DNA of 12,474 nucleotides, taken from contig JAOJEG010000019.1 in assembly GCA_028226535.1 (NCBI GenBank), forward strand, positions 1 through 12,474, read 5' to 3'. The notes under the pieces are model-generated. The model searched no databases. It was given only the letters and a program-made list of their open reading frames with translations, and had not been told where the DNA came from. This document shows, piece after piece, positions 1-9,820 of the stretch. Position 1 is the stretch's first letter. Each line of letters opens with the position of its first letter. Source of the DNA: Candidatus Pelagibacter sp. (GTDB lineage: Bacteria; Pseudomonadota; Alphaproteobacteria; Pelagibacterales; Pelagibacteraceae). The position numbers and the translations under genes are program-made.

Positions 1-106
1 TTTCAGAAAAAACACCAAATTCTCTTATTCTTCTTGCGATTAACTGTGTGAACTGAGAGCCAAAATCTATGATTAAGATTTTATCTAGATTTTGATCAAG
101 ACTCAT
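1..106 (-). CDS. guaA: GMP synthase (glutamine-hydrolysing), N-terminal fragment cut by the window edge
   Basis: GuaA converts XMP to GMP in the cytoplasm, using ATP and ammonia from glutamine. Only the first 35 codons are inside the window. Translating the minus strand from the ATG at 106-104 gives [18 protein letters not shown], followed by [17 protein letters not shown]. The [17 protein letters not shown] stretch is the hallmark opening strand and helix of the class I glutamine amidotransferase domain of GuaA. The amidotransferase nucleophile Cys and the ATP pyrophosphatase domain lie beyond position 1. The start overlaps the end of the upstream TPR gene by 11 nt (96-106), so the genes are probably co-transcribed and translationally coupled. 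It lies just behind guaB, the preceding pathway step. The family call rests on a short but very conserved stretch; the rest of the gene cannot be judged here. Confidence 0.88.
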   Translation of the reverse strand, partial: MSLDQNLDKILIIDFGSQFTQLIARRIREFGVFSE

Positions 107-532
107 TTTGTGGTTCTATATTTTTAAGAGACTTCTGAATTTCATCATTTTCATCACATAATTTTTTGCAAACTTTGACAAATGTTTGGGAAAGATCTTT
201 AACTTTTGAATAATTTGATTTTTTTAAAGCTACCTTCATCAGCATTAAAATAACTTCTTCATTGTTTGGCTCTATCAATAATGCTGTATCTAAATTATAT
301 TCTTCTTTTCTTTGATTTTCTTCATGATTATAAATTTTTGCTAAATATAGGTAAGATTTTGCATCTTTTGGATTAAAAACTATATTTCGCTCTAAAAGAA
401 ATCGCGCATCATCATACTCTTTATCTTGATACATTTTTAGAGCTTCATCAAAAAAATTTTCTTTACTTGAAGCTAAATTTGAAGAGACAACTAAAAAAAA
501 TACTAGTGTAATTATTTTAATAATTTTATTCA

Positions 533-533
<1 letters not shown>
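96..533 (-). CDS. Small exported TPR-like protein of unknown function
   Basis: A 145-residue protein of no recognised specific function. Residues 1-22 form a typical Sec signal peptide: basic start MNKIIK, then a hydrophobic core ITLVFFLVV, then small residues SSNLASS. There is no lipobox cysteine, so a soluble periplasmic location is inferred. The mature part is all-helical and looks like two to three tetratricopeptide (TPR) repeats: about residues 28-60 ([20 protein letters not shown], then FNPKD), 61-90 (SYLYLAKIY, then [10 protein letters not shown]) and a degenerate third at 91-122. The family normally mediates protein-protein contacts. A CxxxC pair (C122, C126) sits near the C-terminus. 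Its ATG shares one base with the guaB stop (TAATG), and its end overlaps guaA by 11 nt, so it is an operon member. A direct role in purine synthesis is unlikely for an exported protein. Confidence 0.8.
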
Positions 534-1608
<1,075 letters not shown>

Positions 1609-1639
1609 TTATATACGATTCCTTTAAAAATTAAAGTCT

Positions 1640-2251
1640 CTATCTAAGTTTGCTACAAATTATAAAACTTTCTTTGGAATCTTTTCTGCTAGATTTTGGT
1701 TTAAAAACCCTAACTTCTTTAAAGTATTTTTTTCCTTCTGCGACTATTTCGTTAAAGGTTCCACCCATAAAAATTTTTGAAATAAAGTAACCACTATTTT
1801 TTAATTGATCTTTTGCAAAAAACATTGCTTCTTTGCATAGTTCTCCTGTTTGAATAGAATCTATATTCTTAATACCAGTCGTATTCACAGCCATATCTGA
1901 CATAACAACATCTATTTTATCTTTAATATGTTTTTTAATCTCATCTTGAATATTTTCTTCAGTAAAATCACCTTGAATTTGTACTGTATTACCAATTGGC
2001 TCCATTTCTTTTAAGTCTATTGATATGAGTCTTCCACTTTTTGCTGTTTTTGATGCATATTGAGACCAACTACCTGGAGCCGCACCTATGTCTATAACTG
2101 AAATACCTCCTTTAAATATTTTAAATTTTTCATCTATTTCAATTAATTTATAAGCAGATCTAGCTCTATAACCATCTATTTTTGATTGTCTTACGAAAGT
2201 ATCCCGTCTTTGTTTGTTAACCCAATTTTTTGAAATTTTATTTTTTTTCAA
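1640..2251 (-). CDS. rlmE: 23S rRNA (uridine-2'-O) methyltransferase RlmE/FtsJ
   Basis: RlmE 2'-O-methylates a uridine of the 23S rRNA A-loop (U2552 in E. coli) on the large subunit, using S-adenosylmethionine. The 203-residue protein is the normal size and carries the family marks in order. These are a basic N-terminus (RQSKIDGYRARSAYKL), the SAM-binding motif VIDIGAAPGSWSQYA at residues 52-66, and the acidic strand end SIDL at 77-80. The catalytic tetrad K35, D119 (SDMAVNTTG), K159 (SKIFMGG) and E194 (KESFI) is complete. The start is TTG at 2251-2249, immediately after the TAA of the glycosyltransferase gene. No ATG lies nearby in frame before the conserved region. A TAAGG stretch ends about 10 nt upstream and is a plausible weak ribosome-binding site. 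A 37-nt gap separates it from guaB downstream. Identification is secure; the exact start is less so. Confidence 0.95.
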   Translation of the reverse strand: MKKNKISKNWVNKQRRDTFVRQSKIDGYRARSAYKLIEIDEKFKIFKGGISVIDIGAAPGSWSQYASKTAKSGRLISIDLKEMEPIGNTVQIQGDFTEENIQDEIKKHIKDKIDVVMSDMAVNTTGIKNIDSIQTGELCKEAMFFAKDQLKNSGYFISKIFMGGTFNEIVAEGKKYFKEVRVFKPKSSRKDSKESFIICSKLR

Positions 2252-3163
2252 TTAATTATTAAACCTTAAGCTTTTACTCACTGTTTTTCCACCAAGTGTT
2301 TTAATTTCTATTGTAATTTCTTTATTTAATCTCATGTCTTTTTTATCTTTCCAAATACCTGCTGCTAAATGCATTATACCAATTTTATAATTAGGCAAAT
2401 AAGGTTCAACAAAAGTAGAATTTTCTTCATCAAACTTTGGTAAAAGATTACTTGTTATCCAATTACAGTTAAGAGGTAAAAATTCAGTTTCAATTTCATC
2501 AATATAAACAGACATATTCATTGCTAACTGTTCAGAACCAAATATATCTCCACCTTTTAATGTTTGTTCTAAATTTTTTTGCCAAGAATTCCATGAGGTT
2601 GAATTTTTTTCTAAAGAAAAAACACCAATATTTATGTGGGGTGCAAATGCAAGTTTTCTAGCTTTTACATAACCAATATTAGACTTCATAGCATGTTTAA
2701 AATTTTGAGATTTAATAATCGCTAACTTTCCAATTATCCAATTTACTCTTGAAGTTATTTTATAACCTGGTCCAATAGTTTGTGTTATTCCAAGTTTACC
2801 ATCATCACATGCTTTAAAATATATTTCTATCGTTTTCCAATCATTGACCCATGCATCACAATCAATCCATAAATATTTTTCATAACTTGGGAAGTATTTT
2901 GGAAGAAAGGCTCTTGAAACCTGACTCTTAAGCCACTCCCGTCCTTTAACTTTGCTATCTGGTACCTCTATGTCCCATTCTGCTGATTTTATTTCATCAA
3001 CTTTTGTTGATAATATTTCTTTTTGCTCGATAGTTAGCCCAGCATCTAAGATACAAATTGCTATATTGCTACTTTCTTTAAATCTTTTAATAGAATTGAT
3101 TAGCTCGTCTAATAAAGGGAAATAGTTAGAGTCTGCTAAAGATACAATTACATTTTTTTTCAT
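2252..3163 (-). CDS. Putative GT-A fold glycosyltransferase, GT8-like
   Basis: A 303-residue protein that looks like a nucleotide-sugar glycosyltransferase of the GT-A fold, nearest in pattern to family GT8. It begins with the expected strand (NVIVSLADSNYFPLLDELINS) and has a metal-binding DxD motif, D101-C-D103, in YLWIDCDAWVND. Later it has HINIGVFSLE (176-185), GSEQLAMN (209-216) and a C-terminal H265-LAAGIWK resembling the HxxGxxKPW motif of GT8 enzymes. There is no signal peptide or membrane segment, so it is probably cytoplasmic. Donor and acceptor cannot be told from sequence. Its ATG shares one base with the pssA stop (TAATG) and its stop abuts the rlmE start, so it is co-transcribed with phospholipid genes. 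That makes a lipid or cell-envelope acceptor a reasonable guess. Confidence in the broad class is good and in any specific role low. Confidence 0.75.
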   Translation of the reverse strand: MKKNVIVSLADSNYFPLLDELINSIKRFKESSNIAICILDAGLTIEQKEILSTKVDEIKSAEWDIEVPDSKVKGREWLKSQVSRAFLPKYFPSYEKYLWIDCDAWVNDWKTIEIYFKACDDGKLGITQTIGPGYKITSRVNWIIGKLAIIKSQNFKHAMKSNIGYVKARKLAFAPHINIGVFSLEKNSTSWNSWQKNLEQTLKGGDIFGSEQLAMNMSVYIDEIETEFLPLNCNWITSNLLPKFDEENSTFVEPYLPNYKIGIMHLAAGIWKDKKDMRLNKEITIEIKTLGGKTVSKSLRFNN

Positions 3164-3963
3164 TACAATACATCTTCAAGATCATCGTCTTCTTCACTAG
3201 AGTCTTGATTTTGTTTTTTTAATTTTTGGTAATGAAAAAAACTTATTGGTAACATTAACAGATAAATTACCGCACTTATCGCAATTACATTAAAAGGATA
3301 TATTAAAAGCAATCCTAAAAATAAAACAATACCAAATAATAAAAAAATAGTTGCTTTTCTTTGAACAATTATCTTTTTAAATGAATAGCTAGGAAATTTA
3401 CTTATTAATAATAAAGAAATTACTATAAAACAAGTTGGTACAATAATGTCATAATTTAATTTAACATAACTAAAGTCCGTTAGACTTATGATTAGTGGTG
3501 TTAAAACTAAAATACCACCTGCTGGTGAAGGAACACCTTCAAAAAAATTATCTCTCCATGATGGTTCTTGATTTGAATTAACATTGAACCTTGCTAATCT
3601 TAACGCCACACAACTTACATAAATCAAACATAACAGCCAACCAAATCTTCCTAACTCATTTAGCTTCCAAAAATACATAATAAATGCTGGCGCTACACCA
3701 AAACTTATCACATCCGCCAAAGAGTCTAATTCTTTTCCAACTTCTGAGGTTCCTTTAATTAATCTTGCAATTCTTCCATCTAACCAATCAAATAAAGCTG
3801 CAAAAATTATTGCTATAATTGCAAATTCAAATTTCTCATCTAGCGCAAATCTAATCGAGGTTAACCCAATGCAAACTCCAATTAAAGTAAGCATATTAGG
3901 TAGGATTACCCTAGTATTTTTTTTATCTACTATGATTTTTAAATTATTTTTTGGTTGTTCCAT
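3163..3963 (-). CDS. pssA: CDP-diacylglycerol-serine O-phosphatidyltransferase (phosphatidylserine synthase)
   Basis: PssA joins CDP-diacylglycerol and L-serine to make phosphatidylserine in the inner membrane, the substrate of the psd product encoded just upstream. The 266-residue protein is of the integral-membrane CDP-alcohol phosphatidyltransferase type. The signature DxxDGxxAR(x8)GxxxDxxxD is complete at residues 59-84: D59, D62, G63, A66, R67, G76, D80 and D84. The sequence context FDWLDGRIARLIKG and ELDSLADVISFG is typical of phosphatidylserine synthases. Several hydrophobic segments follow (about 86-100, 108-124, 148-162, 173-188, 205-222 and 226-243). The C-terminus ends in a markedly acidic tail, SSEEDDDLEDVL, probably cytoplasmic and of unknown role. 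The gene starts 3 nt after the psd stop, and its stop overlaps the glycosyltransferase start by one base, indicating tight operon coupling. Confidence 0.93.
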   Translation of the reverse strand: MEQPKNNLKIIVDKKNTRVILPNMLTLIGVCIGLTSIRFALDEKFEFAIIAIIFAALFDWLDGRIARLIKGTSEVGKELDSLADVISFGVAPAFIMYFWKLNELGRFGWLLCLIYVSCVALRLARFNVNSNQEPSWRDNFFEGVPSPAGGILVLTPLIISLTDFSYVKLNYDIIVPTCFIVISLLLISKFPSYSFKKIIVQRKATIFLLFGIVLFLGLLLIYPFNVIAISAVIYLLMLPISFFHYQKLKKQNQDSSEEDDDLEDVL

Positions 3964-3966
3964 TTT

Positions 3967-4614
3967 TTATTTTTTAGCCAATAGGGTCTCACCAGAAATT
4001 GTTTTTTGTCCAAGTTTCACTAACGGCTCATAGTTTTCATAATAAACATCAGCACGACTTCCAAATCTAATCATACCAATTCTATCCCCTTGGTTAAGTT
4101 CTTGACCATCATCCGTTTCACAGACAATTCTTCTCGCAATAAGTCCTGCTATTTGAACTACGATTATATCATTTCCACTTTTGTCTTTTAGCTTGTAATA
4201 ATTTCTTTCATTATCTTCACTTGCTTTATCCAAAGATGCATTAAAAAATTTTCCAGGTTTATATAATATTTCTTCAACCTTTCCAGAACACGGGGTTCTA
4301 TTAACATGGCAGTCAAAAACATTCATAAAGATACTTATCTTTTTGAATTTTTTATTATCTAAACCAACTTCTTTTGGTCCATCTACTTCTTCAACTTTTA
4401 TGACTTCGCCATCAGCAGGGCTAACTAGAAAATCATCATCTTCAATTATAACTCTTTCAGGATCTCTAAAAAAATAATAAACCCAAACAGTTAATAACAA
4501 ACCAATCGTTCCTAAAAAACCACTAATGAATAATAAAACTAGAGTTATAAATCCTGCTATGACTAAAAATTTATAGCCCTCAGTATGTATCGGTGGAAAT
4601 ATCTTGCTAAACAT
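3967..4614 (-). CDS. psd: Phosphatidylserine decarboxylase proenzyme, short (type A) form
   Basis: Psd decarboxylates phosphatidylserine to phosphatidylethanolamine, completing the pathway with PssA. It is made as a proenzyme that cleaves itself to form a pyruvoyl cofactor. At 215 residues it is the short form rather than the roughly 300-residue E. coli type. A hydrophobic N-terminal anchor spans about residues 14-48 (one or two membrane passes), followed by FFRDPER and SPADG (65-69). His103 lies in FDCHVNRTPCSG. The self-cleavage site is Gly185-Ser186 in MIRFGSRADVYY, near the C-terminus as expected, so Ser186 would become the pyruvoyl group on the small alpha chain. It is the first gene of the minus-strand run and is read from the short divergent spacer shared with icd. 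Its stop lies 3 nt before pssA. The call is strong. Confidence 0.94.
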   Translation of the reverse strand: MFSKIFPPIHTEGYKFLVIAGFITLVLLFISGFLGTIGLLLTVWVYYFFRDPERVIIEDDDFLVSPADGEVIKVEEVDGPKEVGLDNKKFKKISIFMNVFDCHVNRTPCSGKVEEILYKPGKFFNASLDKASEDNERNYYKLKDKSGNDIIVVQIAGLIARRIVCETDDGQELNQGDRIGMIRFGSRADVYYENYEPLVKLGQKTISGETLLAKK

Positions 4615-4624
4615 ATTCTTCTAT

Positions 4625-4654
4625 TTGCTAATTTTTGATTAATATGTATATAAA
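4625..4654 (+). promoter_or_regulatory. Candidate sigma-70-type promoter for icd
   Basis: On the plus strand, TTGCTA (4625-4630) and TATAAA (4649-4654) are separated by 18 nt. This would give a leader of roughly 30 nt before the icd ATG at 4691. It overlaps the candidate psd promoter on the other strand, so the two could compete for polymerase. It is a sequence match only; AT-richness makes it tentative. Confidence 0.35.
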
Positions 4655-4668
4655 CCACTCAAATTCAA
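4639..4668 (-). promoter_or_regulatory. Candidate sigma-70-type promoter for the psd operon
   Basis: On the minus strand, TTGAAT (4668-4663) and TATTAA (4644-4639) are separated by 18 nt, leaving 24 nt from the -10 box to the psd ATG. Placement in a 76-bp divergent spacer supports a promoter being here. The boxes are imperfect, however, and such matches arise often by chance in DNA this AT-rich. Confidence 0.3.
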
Positions 4669-4690
4669 TTAATAAGATAAATTTATTTTA

Positions 4691-5905
4691 ATGAGCAAAA
4701 TCAAGGTAAATAACCCAGTCGTCGAACTAGATGGTGATGAAATGACTCGTATTATATGGGAATTTATCAAGAGTAAGTTAATACTTCCATATCTTGATCT
4801 AGGTATTGAATATTACGACCTGGGTATGAAAAGTAGAGATAATACAGACGATCAAATCACAATAGATTCTGCAAATGCAATAAAAAAAATTGGTGTTGGG
4901 ATTAAATGTGCAACGATTACTCCTGATGAAGCTCGTGTTGAAGAGTTTGATTTAAAGAAAATGTGGAGATCTCCAAATGGAACTATAAGAAACATCATAG
5001 GTGGTACCGTTTTCAGAGAACCTATCATATGTAAAAATATTCCTAAACTTGTTCCTTCATGGACTGATCCTGTGGTCATTGGAAGACATGCTTTTGGAGA
5101 CCAATATAGAGCAACAGATTTTAAAGTACCTGGAAAAGGTAAAATGGAAGTTAAGTGGACATCTGAGGATGGAAAAGATGAAATAAAATATGAAGTATTT
5201 AATTTTACAGGTCCAGGTGTAGCACTATCAATGTATAATTTAGACAAATCCATCGAAGACTTTGCAAGGTCTTGTTTTAGTTATGGTTTAATGAAAAAAT
5301 GGCCTGTCTATATGTCGACTAAAAATACAATTCTAAAACAATACGATGGTAGATTTAAAGATATTTTCCAAGAAATTTTTGAAAAAGAGTACAAGAAAGA
5401 TTTTGATGAAAATAACTTAACGTATGAACATAGATTGATTGATGACATGGTTGCGTGCGCAATGAAATGGAGTGGAAAATATATTTGGGCATGTAAGAAT
5501 TATGATGGCGATGTTCAATCAGATACTATGGCACAAGGTTATGGATCATTAGGTTTAATGACTAGTACATTATTAACACCAGATGGAAAAGTAATGGAAG
5601 CTGAAGCTGCTCACGGAACAGTTACAAGACATTACAGAATGCACCAACAAGGAAAAGAAACTTCAACTAACCCCATAGCTTCTATTTTTGCTTGGACAAG
5701 AGGATTAGCCCACAGAGGAAAATTAGATAGCAATAATGAACTAATTGAATTTGCAAATATACTTGAAAAAGTTTGTATCGAATGTGTTGAAAGTGGTTCA
5801 ATGACTAAAGATTTAGCTATTCTTATTGGCCCATCAAGCAAGTATTTAACTACTAATCAATTCTTAGATGAAATTGATGGTAATCTTAAAAAGAAATTAA
5901 ATTAA
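4691..5905 (+). CDS. icd: NADP-dependent isocitrate dehydrogenase, eukaryotic (type II) form
   Basis: Icd oxidatively decarboxylates isocitrate to 2-oxoglutarate in the TCA cycle and makes NADPH. The 404-residue length and sequence match the homodimeric type II enzymes of mitochondria and many alphaproteobacteria, not the E. coli form. Residues align almost one-to-one with human IDH1. Substrate contacts T77, S94 ([10 protein letters not shown]), R100, R109 (TVFREPI), R132 (GRHAFGDQY) and Y139 are present. So are K211 (MSTKNTILK) and the metal-binding aspartates in IDDMVA (251-252) and DGDVQSD (272-278). [13 protein letters not shown] near 307-318 carries the Arg-His pair that reads the NADP 2'-phosphate. 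It is the only plus-strand gene here. It has its own promoter region upstream, and its 3' end overlaps the convergent alaS by 9 nt. The poly-A-rich UTR shows no strong Shine-Dalgarno sequence. Confidence 0.97.
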   Translation: MSKIKVNNPVVELDGDEMTRIIWEFIKSKLILPYLDLGIEYYDLGMKSRDNTDDQITIDSANAIKKIGVGIKCATITPDEARVEEFDLKKMWRSPNGTIRNIIGGTVFREPIICKNIPKLVPSWTDPVVIGRHAFGDQYRATDFKVPGKGKMEVKWTSEDGKDEIKYEVFNFTGPGVALSMYNLDKSIEDFARSCFSYGLMKKWPVYMSTKNTILKQYDGRFKDIFQEIFEKEYKKDFDENNLTYEHRLIDDMVACAMKWSGKYIWACKNYDGDVQSDTMAQGYGSLGLMTSTLLTPDGKVMEAEAAHGTVTRHYRMHQQGKETSTNPIASIFAWTRGLAHRGKLDSNNELIEFANILEKVCIECVESGSMTKDLAILIGPSSKYLTTNQFLDEIDGNLKKKLN

Positions 5906-8563
5906 AGTTTTAAGTTTTTCAAAAGCTTGTTCAATTTTAGATTGGTCTTGGCCACCTGCTTGGGCAAAATCTTTTCTACCACCTCCTCCTTGACCTCCAA
6001 TAATTTCTGATCCTACTTTAACAAATTTAACCGCATCAAACTTTACTGTTAAACTATCTGTGACACCAACTGCAATACCAACTTTATCGTATTTGCTTGC
6101 AAACACTATTATAATTCCATCGCCTAATTCTTTTTTACCTTTATCGACAAGTTTTCTTAATTCTTTTGGTGGTAATCCCTCAACTTTTTGAAGTCTTAGT
6201 TTAACTCCACTAATTTCTTCATCCTTAATAATATTTTTTGATTTATCCTCCAAAATTGAATTAACAGAGATTGTCTCTAATTGTTTTGATAAATTCTTAA
6301 TTAATGTTTTTTGATCTGATTGATCTAAATTTGGTTTTCCACCTAATTTAGTAATTTGATCACTTAATTCTTTAATAAATTCATTATCTTTTTCTGATGA
6401 AAGATTAGATAATTTTTCTTTATTATTTAAATAATCCTCTAATTGTTTATCTCTTAGAGCTTCAATTCTTCTTACCCCTGCAGCAATTGAGGATTGGCTA
6501 ATTATCTTGAATTTTCCAATATCACCTGTATTTTTAACGTGAGTACCCCCACAAAGTTCAGTTGAAAAATACTTATCTCCTTCCTCTCCCATTGATAAAA
6601 CTCTAACTTCGTCACCATATTTTTCTCCAAACAAAGCCAAAGCACCATTTTCAACCGCTTCATCCGGTGTCATCAAACGTGTCTTTACATCTGATTTTTT
6701 AGAGACCATTGTGTTTACAAATTTTTCTATTTTATCGATTTCTTCTGTTGGGATTGGCTTCATATGACTAAAATCAAACCTTAATCTACTTGGTTCCACT
6801 AAAGAACCTTTTTGAGTTACATGATCCCCTAAAACTCTTCTTAAAGACTCGTGCAGTAAATGAGTTGCAGAATGATATGCTCTAGTGTCATCTCTTCTTT
6901 TAATATCAATTTTAAGCTCAACACTATTATTAACCTTTATTGATCCACTAATTACTTTTCCATAATGAACAAATAGATCGCCTAATTTTTTTTGAACATC
7001 AGTTACTTCAAATTTAAAATTATTTGCAATAATTTCACCTGTGTCACCTACTTGACCACCAGACTCTCCATAAAAAGGTGTCTGGTTAACAATGATCATA
7101 CCTTCATCGTTTTCTTGTAATTCATTTACCACTTTATTGTTTGATAAAAGTGATAAAACTACACCTTCAGCTTGATTACTTTCATAGCCTAAAAATTCTG
7201 TAGCACCTAATTTGTCTTTTATTCCAAACCAAATATCTTCAACCGCGGCATCACCAGAACCTTTCCAATTCTTTTTAGCAAGTTCTCTACTTTCTTTCAT
7301 CAACGATTGAAATTTTTCTGTATCAATGGACATTGATTTGTTTCTTAAAATATCTTCAGTAAGATCTAATGGAAACCCGTAAGTATCATATAACTTGAAC
7401 GCTACTTCACCAGGAAGAACTTTGTCTATTTTTGAAATTTCATCATTTAAAATTTTAATTCCTCTATCTAGAAGTACCAAAAACTTTTCTTCTTCCATTC
7501 TTAGAGTTTCTTTAATTAAAGACTCTGCTCTAACTAGTTCAGGATAGTTTCCTGACATTTCATTTTTTAGTGTATCAAATAAATTAAAAAAAACTGGATC
7601 TTTAGATCCAAGTAAATGAGAATGTCTCATTCCTCTTCTCATTATTCTTCTTAGAACATAGCCTCTTCCTTCATTAGAAGGTAAAACACCTTCTGCTATT
7701 AAAAATGCACTAGCTCTTAAGTGATCTGCAATAACTCTAAAGCTTGATTGATTAGATTGATCTTGTTTAATTTTTATAATCTCTGAAGCTGAACTAATTA
7801 TTTTTTTAAAATGATCTGTTTCATAATTGTCATGTGTGCCTTGAAGTAGTGCTGCGATTCTCTCTAGACCCATTCCAGTATCAACAGATGGTTTCGGGAG
7901 ATCTATTCTTTTATCTTTAGAAATTTGTTCAAATTGCATGAAGACTAAGTTCCATATTTCAATAAAACGATTTCCATCTTCATCTTTAGTTCCTGGTAAC
8001 CCTCCCTCTAGATGATCTCCGTGATCATAAAAGATTTCAGAGCATGGCCCACAAGGACCTGTCTCTCCCATTGACCAAAAATTGTCAGATGTTGCTATTC
8101 GAATTATCCTATCATCACTAAAACCTCCTATTTTCTTCCAAAAATTGAAGGCTTCATCATCTTCATGGTAAACCGTTACATAAAGTCTATTTTTATCTAT
8201 ACCAAAATCTTTAGTAATTAAATTCCAAGCATAGTGGATTGCTTGTTCTTTAAAATAATCTCCAAATGAAAAATTTCCCAACATTTCAAAGAATGTGTGG
8301 TGCCTTGGTGTATACCCAACATTCTCTAAATCATTATGCTTTCCGCCTGCTCTTACACACTTTTGTGAGGTAGTGGCTCTTTGATAATCTCTTTTCTCTA
8401 AACCGGTAAATACATTTTTAAACTGAACCATTCCTGAATTTGCAAACATCAAGGTTGGATCGTTATTTGGAACTAAATTACTAGACTCTACAATCCTATG
8501 GTCATTCTTCTCAAAATATTTTAAGAATGTATTTCTTATTTCGTTTAAAGATTTGTCAGCCAT
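5897..8563 (-). CDS. alaS: Alanyl-tRNA synthetase
   Basis: AlaS is the class II synthetase that charges tRNA-Ala with alanine and hydrolyses mischarged Ser/Gly-tRNA. The 888-residue protein is full length (E. coli 876). The N-terminal catalytic domain opens with [20 protein letters not shown] and has [15 protein letters not shown] (motif 1 region). It continues with [19 protein letters not shown] (motif 2) and [15 protein letters not shown] (motif 3). The editing domain carries the zinc ligands H564 and H568 in HSATHLLH, and C671 and H675 in CGGTH. The C-terminal C-Ala domain ends with a Gly-rich [18 protein letters not shown]. The ATG at 8563-8561 gives the standard N-terminus. It lies downstream of recA on the same strand but is separated by an intrinsic terminator. 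A weak TAAAAT -10-like hexamer at 8591-8586 could serve its own promoter. No terminator is visible at its 3' end, which runs into icd. Confidence 0.98.
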   Translation of the reverse strand: MADKSLNEIRNTFLKYFEKNDHRIVESSNLVPNNDPTLMFANSGMVQFKNVFTGLEKRDYQRATTSQKCVRAGGKHNDLENVGYTPRHHTFFEMLGNFSFGDYFKEQAIHYAWNLITKDFGIDKNRLYVTVYHEDDEAFNFWKKIGGFSDDRIIRIATSDNFWSMGETGPCGPCSEIFYDHGDHLEGGLPGTKDEDGNRFIEIWNLVFMQFEQISKDKRIDLPKPSVDTGMGLERIAALLQGTHDNYETDHFKKIISSASEIIKIKQDQSNQSSFRVIADHLRASAFLIAEGVLPSNEGRGYVLRRIMRRGMRHSHLLGSKDPVFFNLFDTLKNEMSGNYPELVRAESLIKETLRMEEEKFLVLLDRGIKILNDEISKIDKVLPGEVAFKLYDTYGFPLDLTEDILRNKSMSIDTEKFQSLMKESRELAKKNWKGSGDAAVEDIWFGIKDKLGATEFLGYESNQAEGVVLSLLSNNKVVNELQENDEGMIIVNQTPFYGESGGQVGDTGEIIANNFKFEVTDVQKKLGDLFVHYGKVISGSIKVNNSVELKIDIKRRDDTRAYHSATHLLHESLRRVLGDHVTQKGSLVEPSRLRFDFSHMKPIPTEEIDKIEKFVNTMVSKKSDVKTRLMTPDEAVENGALALFGEKYGDEVRVLSMGEEGDKYFSTELCGGTHVKNTGDIGKFKIISQSSIAAGVRRIEALRDKQLEDYLNNKEKLSNLSSEKDNEFIKELSDQITKLGGKPNLDQSDQKTLIKNLSKQLETISVNSILEDKSKNIIKDEEISGVKLRLQKVEGLPPKELRKLVDKGKKELGDGIIIVFASKYDKVGIAVGVTDSLTVKFDAVKFVKVGSEIIGGQGGGGRKDFAQAGGQDQSKIEQAFEKLKTLI

Positions 8564-8611
8564 ATTTTTAAAATACAGCTTTTTTATTTTATGTCTAGAT
8601 AACAGTAAGGG

Positions 8612-8636
8612 AAAAAGGCGCTTAATTTAAGCGCCC
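8612..8636 (-). terminator. Intrinsic terminator downstream of recA
   Basis: A perfect GC-rich inverted repeat for this AT-rich window, GGCGCTTAATTTAAGCGCC (8617-8635), folds into an 8-9 bp stem. On the minus strand it is followed directly by five Ts (8616-8612). It begins 27 nt after the recA stop and ends about 50 nt before the alaS start, so it should insulate alaS from recA transcription. Confidence 0.85.
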
Positions 8637-8650
8637 TTTAATAATTAAAG
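8636..8650. repeat. A/T palindrome abutting the recA terminator
   Basis: CTTTAATAATTAAAG is a perfect 7-bp inverted repeat around a single central base. It touches the GC-rich terminator hairpin, giving two palindromes in tandem after recA. Its stability would be low. It may be chance in AT-rich DNA, or it may protect the 3' end of the recA mRNA. Confidence 0.45.
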
Positions 8651-8662
8651 ATGACCTTTTAA

Positions 8663-9814
8663 CTAATTTTTTTTAGTAGGAACTACTTCTTCCTCTTTCT
8701 TCTCTGCTTTTGGATCTTCTATTTGATCTTTCGCAGCTTTTTCAGGATCTAGAGGGTTTCCTTCAATTTTTTTCTGAATTACACCAGCTTTTTCTCTAAT
8801 AGCTAATTCTATTTCAGCAGCTACTTTAGGATTTTGAGCAAGATAAGTTTTAGCATTTTCTCTACCTTGACCTATTTTCTCACCCTTATAAGCATACCAA
8901 GCTCCTGATTTTTCAATAATGTCTGCTTTTGAACCAAGATCTACGAGTTCCCCCATTTTACTGATCCCTTTTCCATACATCAAGTCAAATTCAACAACTT
9001 TAAATGGTGGTGCTACTTTATTTTTAACTACCTTAACTCTTGTTGAGTTTCCAATAATTTCATCCTTATCTTTAATTGCACCAATTCTTCTAATATCCAT
9101 TCTAACTGAAGAGTAGAATTTTAGTGCATTTCCACCTGATGTTGTTTCAGGACTTCCAAACATAACTCCAATTTTCATTCTAATTTGATTAATGAAAATC
9201 ATCATTGTGTTTGTATTTGATATTGAGCTTGTTAATTTTCTTAAAGCCTGACTCATTAATCTAGATTGAAGACCAACGTGATGATCTCCCATCTCACCTT
9301 CAATTTCAGCTTTTGGTGTTAAAGCTGCTACTGAGTCAATTACGATAACTGATATTGATCCTGATTTAACAAGAGTATCAGCTATTTCTAAAGCTTGCTC
9401 ACCAGCATCTGGCTGAGAAATTAATAATTCTTCAGTATTTACTCCTAATTTTTTTGCATAAACTGGGTCCAACGCATGCTCTGCATCTACAAATGCACAA
9501 ATTCCACCAGCTTTTTGTGCTTCAGCAACAACTTGTAATGCTAATGTTGTTTTTCCTGAAGATTCTGGTCCATAAACTTCAACAATTCTTCCTTTAGGCA
9601 ATCCACCTATCCCTAATGCTAAATCAAGACTTAAAGAACCTGTTGATATAGACTCAATATCCATTGCTCTTCTTTGTCCAAGCTTCATTACTGAACCTTT
9701 TCCAAAATTATCGGTAATTTGAGCTATTGCTGCATCTAGCGCTTTATTTTTTTCTTTAATATCCATTTCTTGATCTTTAGTAGATTTAACTACTTTTAGG
9801 TTACTTTTCGTCAT
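8663..9814 (-). CDS. recA: Recombinase RecA
   Basis: RecA polymerises on single-stranded DNA and drives ATP-dependent homologous strand exchange and recombinational repair in the cytoplasm. The core is textbook. It has the N-terminal helix ([20 protein letters not shown]), Walker A GPESSGKT at residues 82-89, the catalytic region [10 protein letters not shown], Walker B-type [12 protein letters not shown], and loop L1 around [20 protein letters not shown]. Loop L2 is [16 protein letters not shown] with MIFINQIR just before it. At 383 residues it is longer than E. coli RecA (353). The extra length is a leader of about 16 residues and a C-terminal tail rich in Lys and Glu ([16 protein letters not shown]). 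ATG 9814-9812 is supported by an AGAGG Shine-Dalgarno sequence 6 nt upstream; Met17 is an alternative start. It appears monocistronic, with its own upstream spacer and downstream terminator. Confidence 0.98.
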   Translation of the reverse strand: MTKSNLKVVKSTKDQEMDIKEKNKALDAAIAQITDNFGKGSVMKLGQRRAMDIESISTGSLSLDLALGIGGLPKGRIVEVYGPESSGKTTLALQVVAEAQKAGGICAFVDAEHALDPVYAKKLGVNTEELLISQPDAGEQALEIADTLVKSGSISVIVIDSVAALTPKAEIEGEMGDHHVGLQSRLMSQALRKLTSSISNTNTMMIFINQIRMKIGVMFGSPETTSGGNALKFYSSVRMDIRRIGAIKDKDEIIGNSTRVKVVKNKVAPPFKVVEFDLMYGKGISKMGELVDLGSKADIIEKSGAWYAYKGEKIGQGRENAKTYLAQNPKVAAEIELAIREKAGVIQKKIEGNPLDPEKAAKDQIEDPKAEKKEEEVVPTKKN

Positions 9815-9820
9815 TTTTAG

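Noticed and set aside
1620..1639. Possible hairpin CTTTAATTTTTAAAG between rlmE and guaB
   Set aside because: Only six A/T-dominated pairs and no T-tract; too weak to call a terminator, and such palindromes are common at this base composition.
4852..5253. 133-codon open frame on the minus strand inside icd
   Set aside because: It lies wholly within the strongly conserved icd coding sequence, matches no family pattern and has no ribosome-binding site. The same applies to 5001-5186 and 5632-5841.
8586..8614. Promoter for alaS (TTTCCC-17 nt-TAAAAT)
   Set aside because: The -10 box is fair, but the -35 matches only three of six bases and partly lies in the recA terminator tract; mentioned under alaS but not listed as a feature.
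8919..9116. 65-codon plus-strand frame opposite recA
   Set aside because: Antisense shadow of a conserved recA segment, with no start signals and no recognisable protein.
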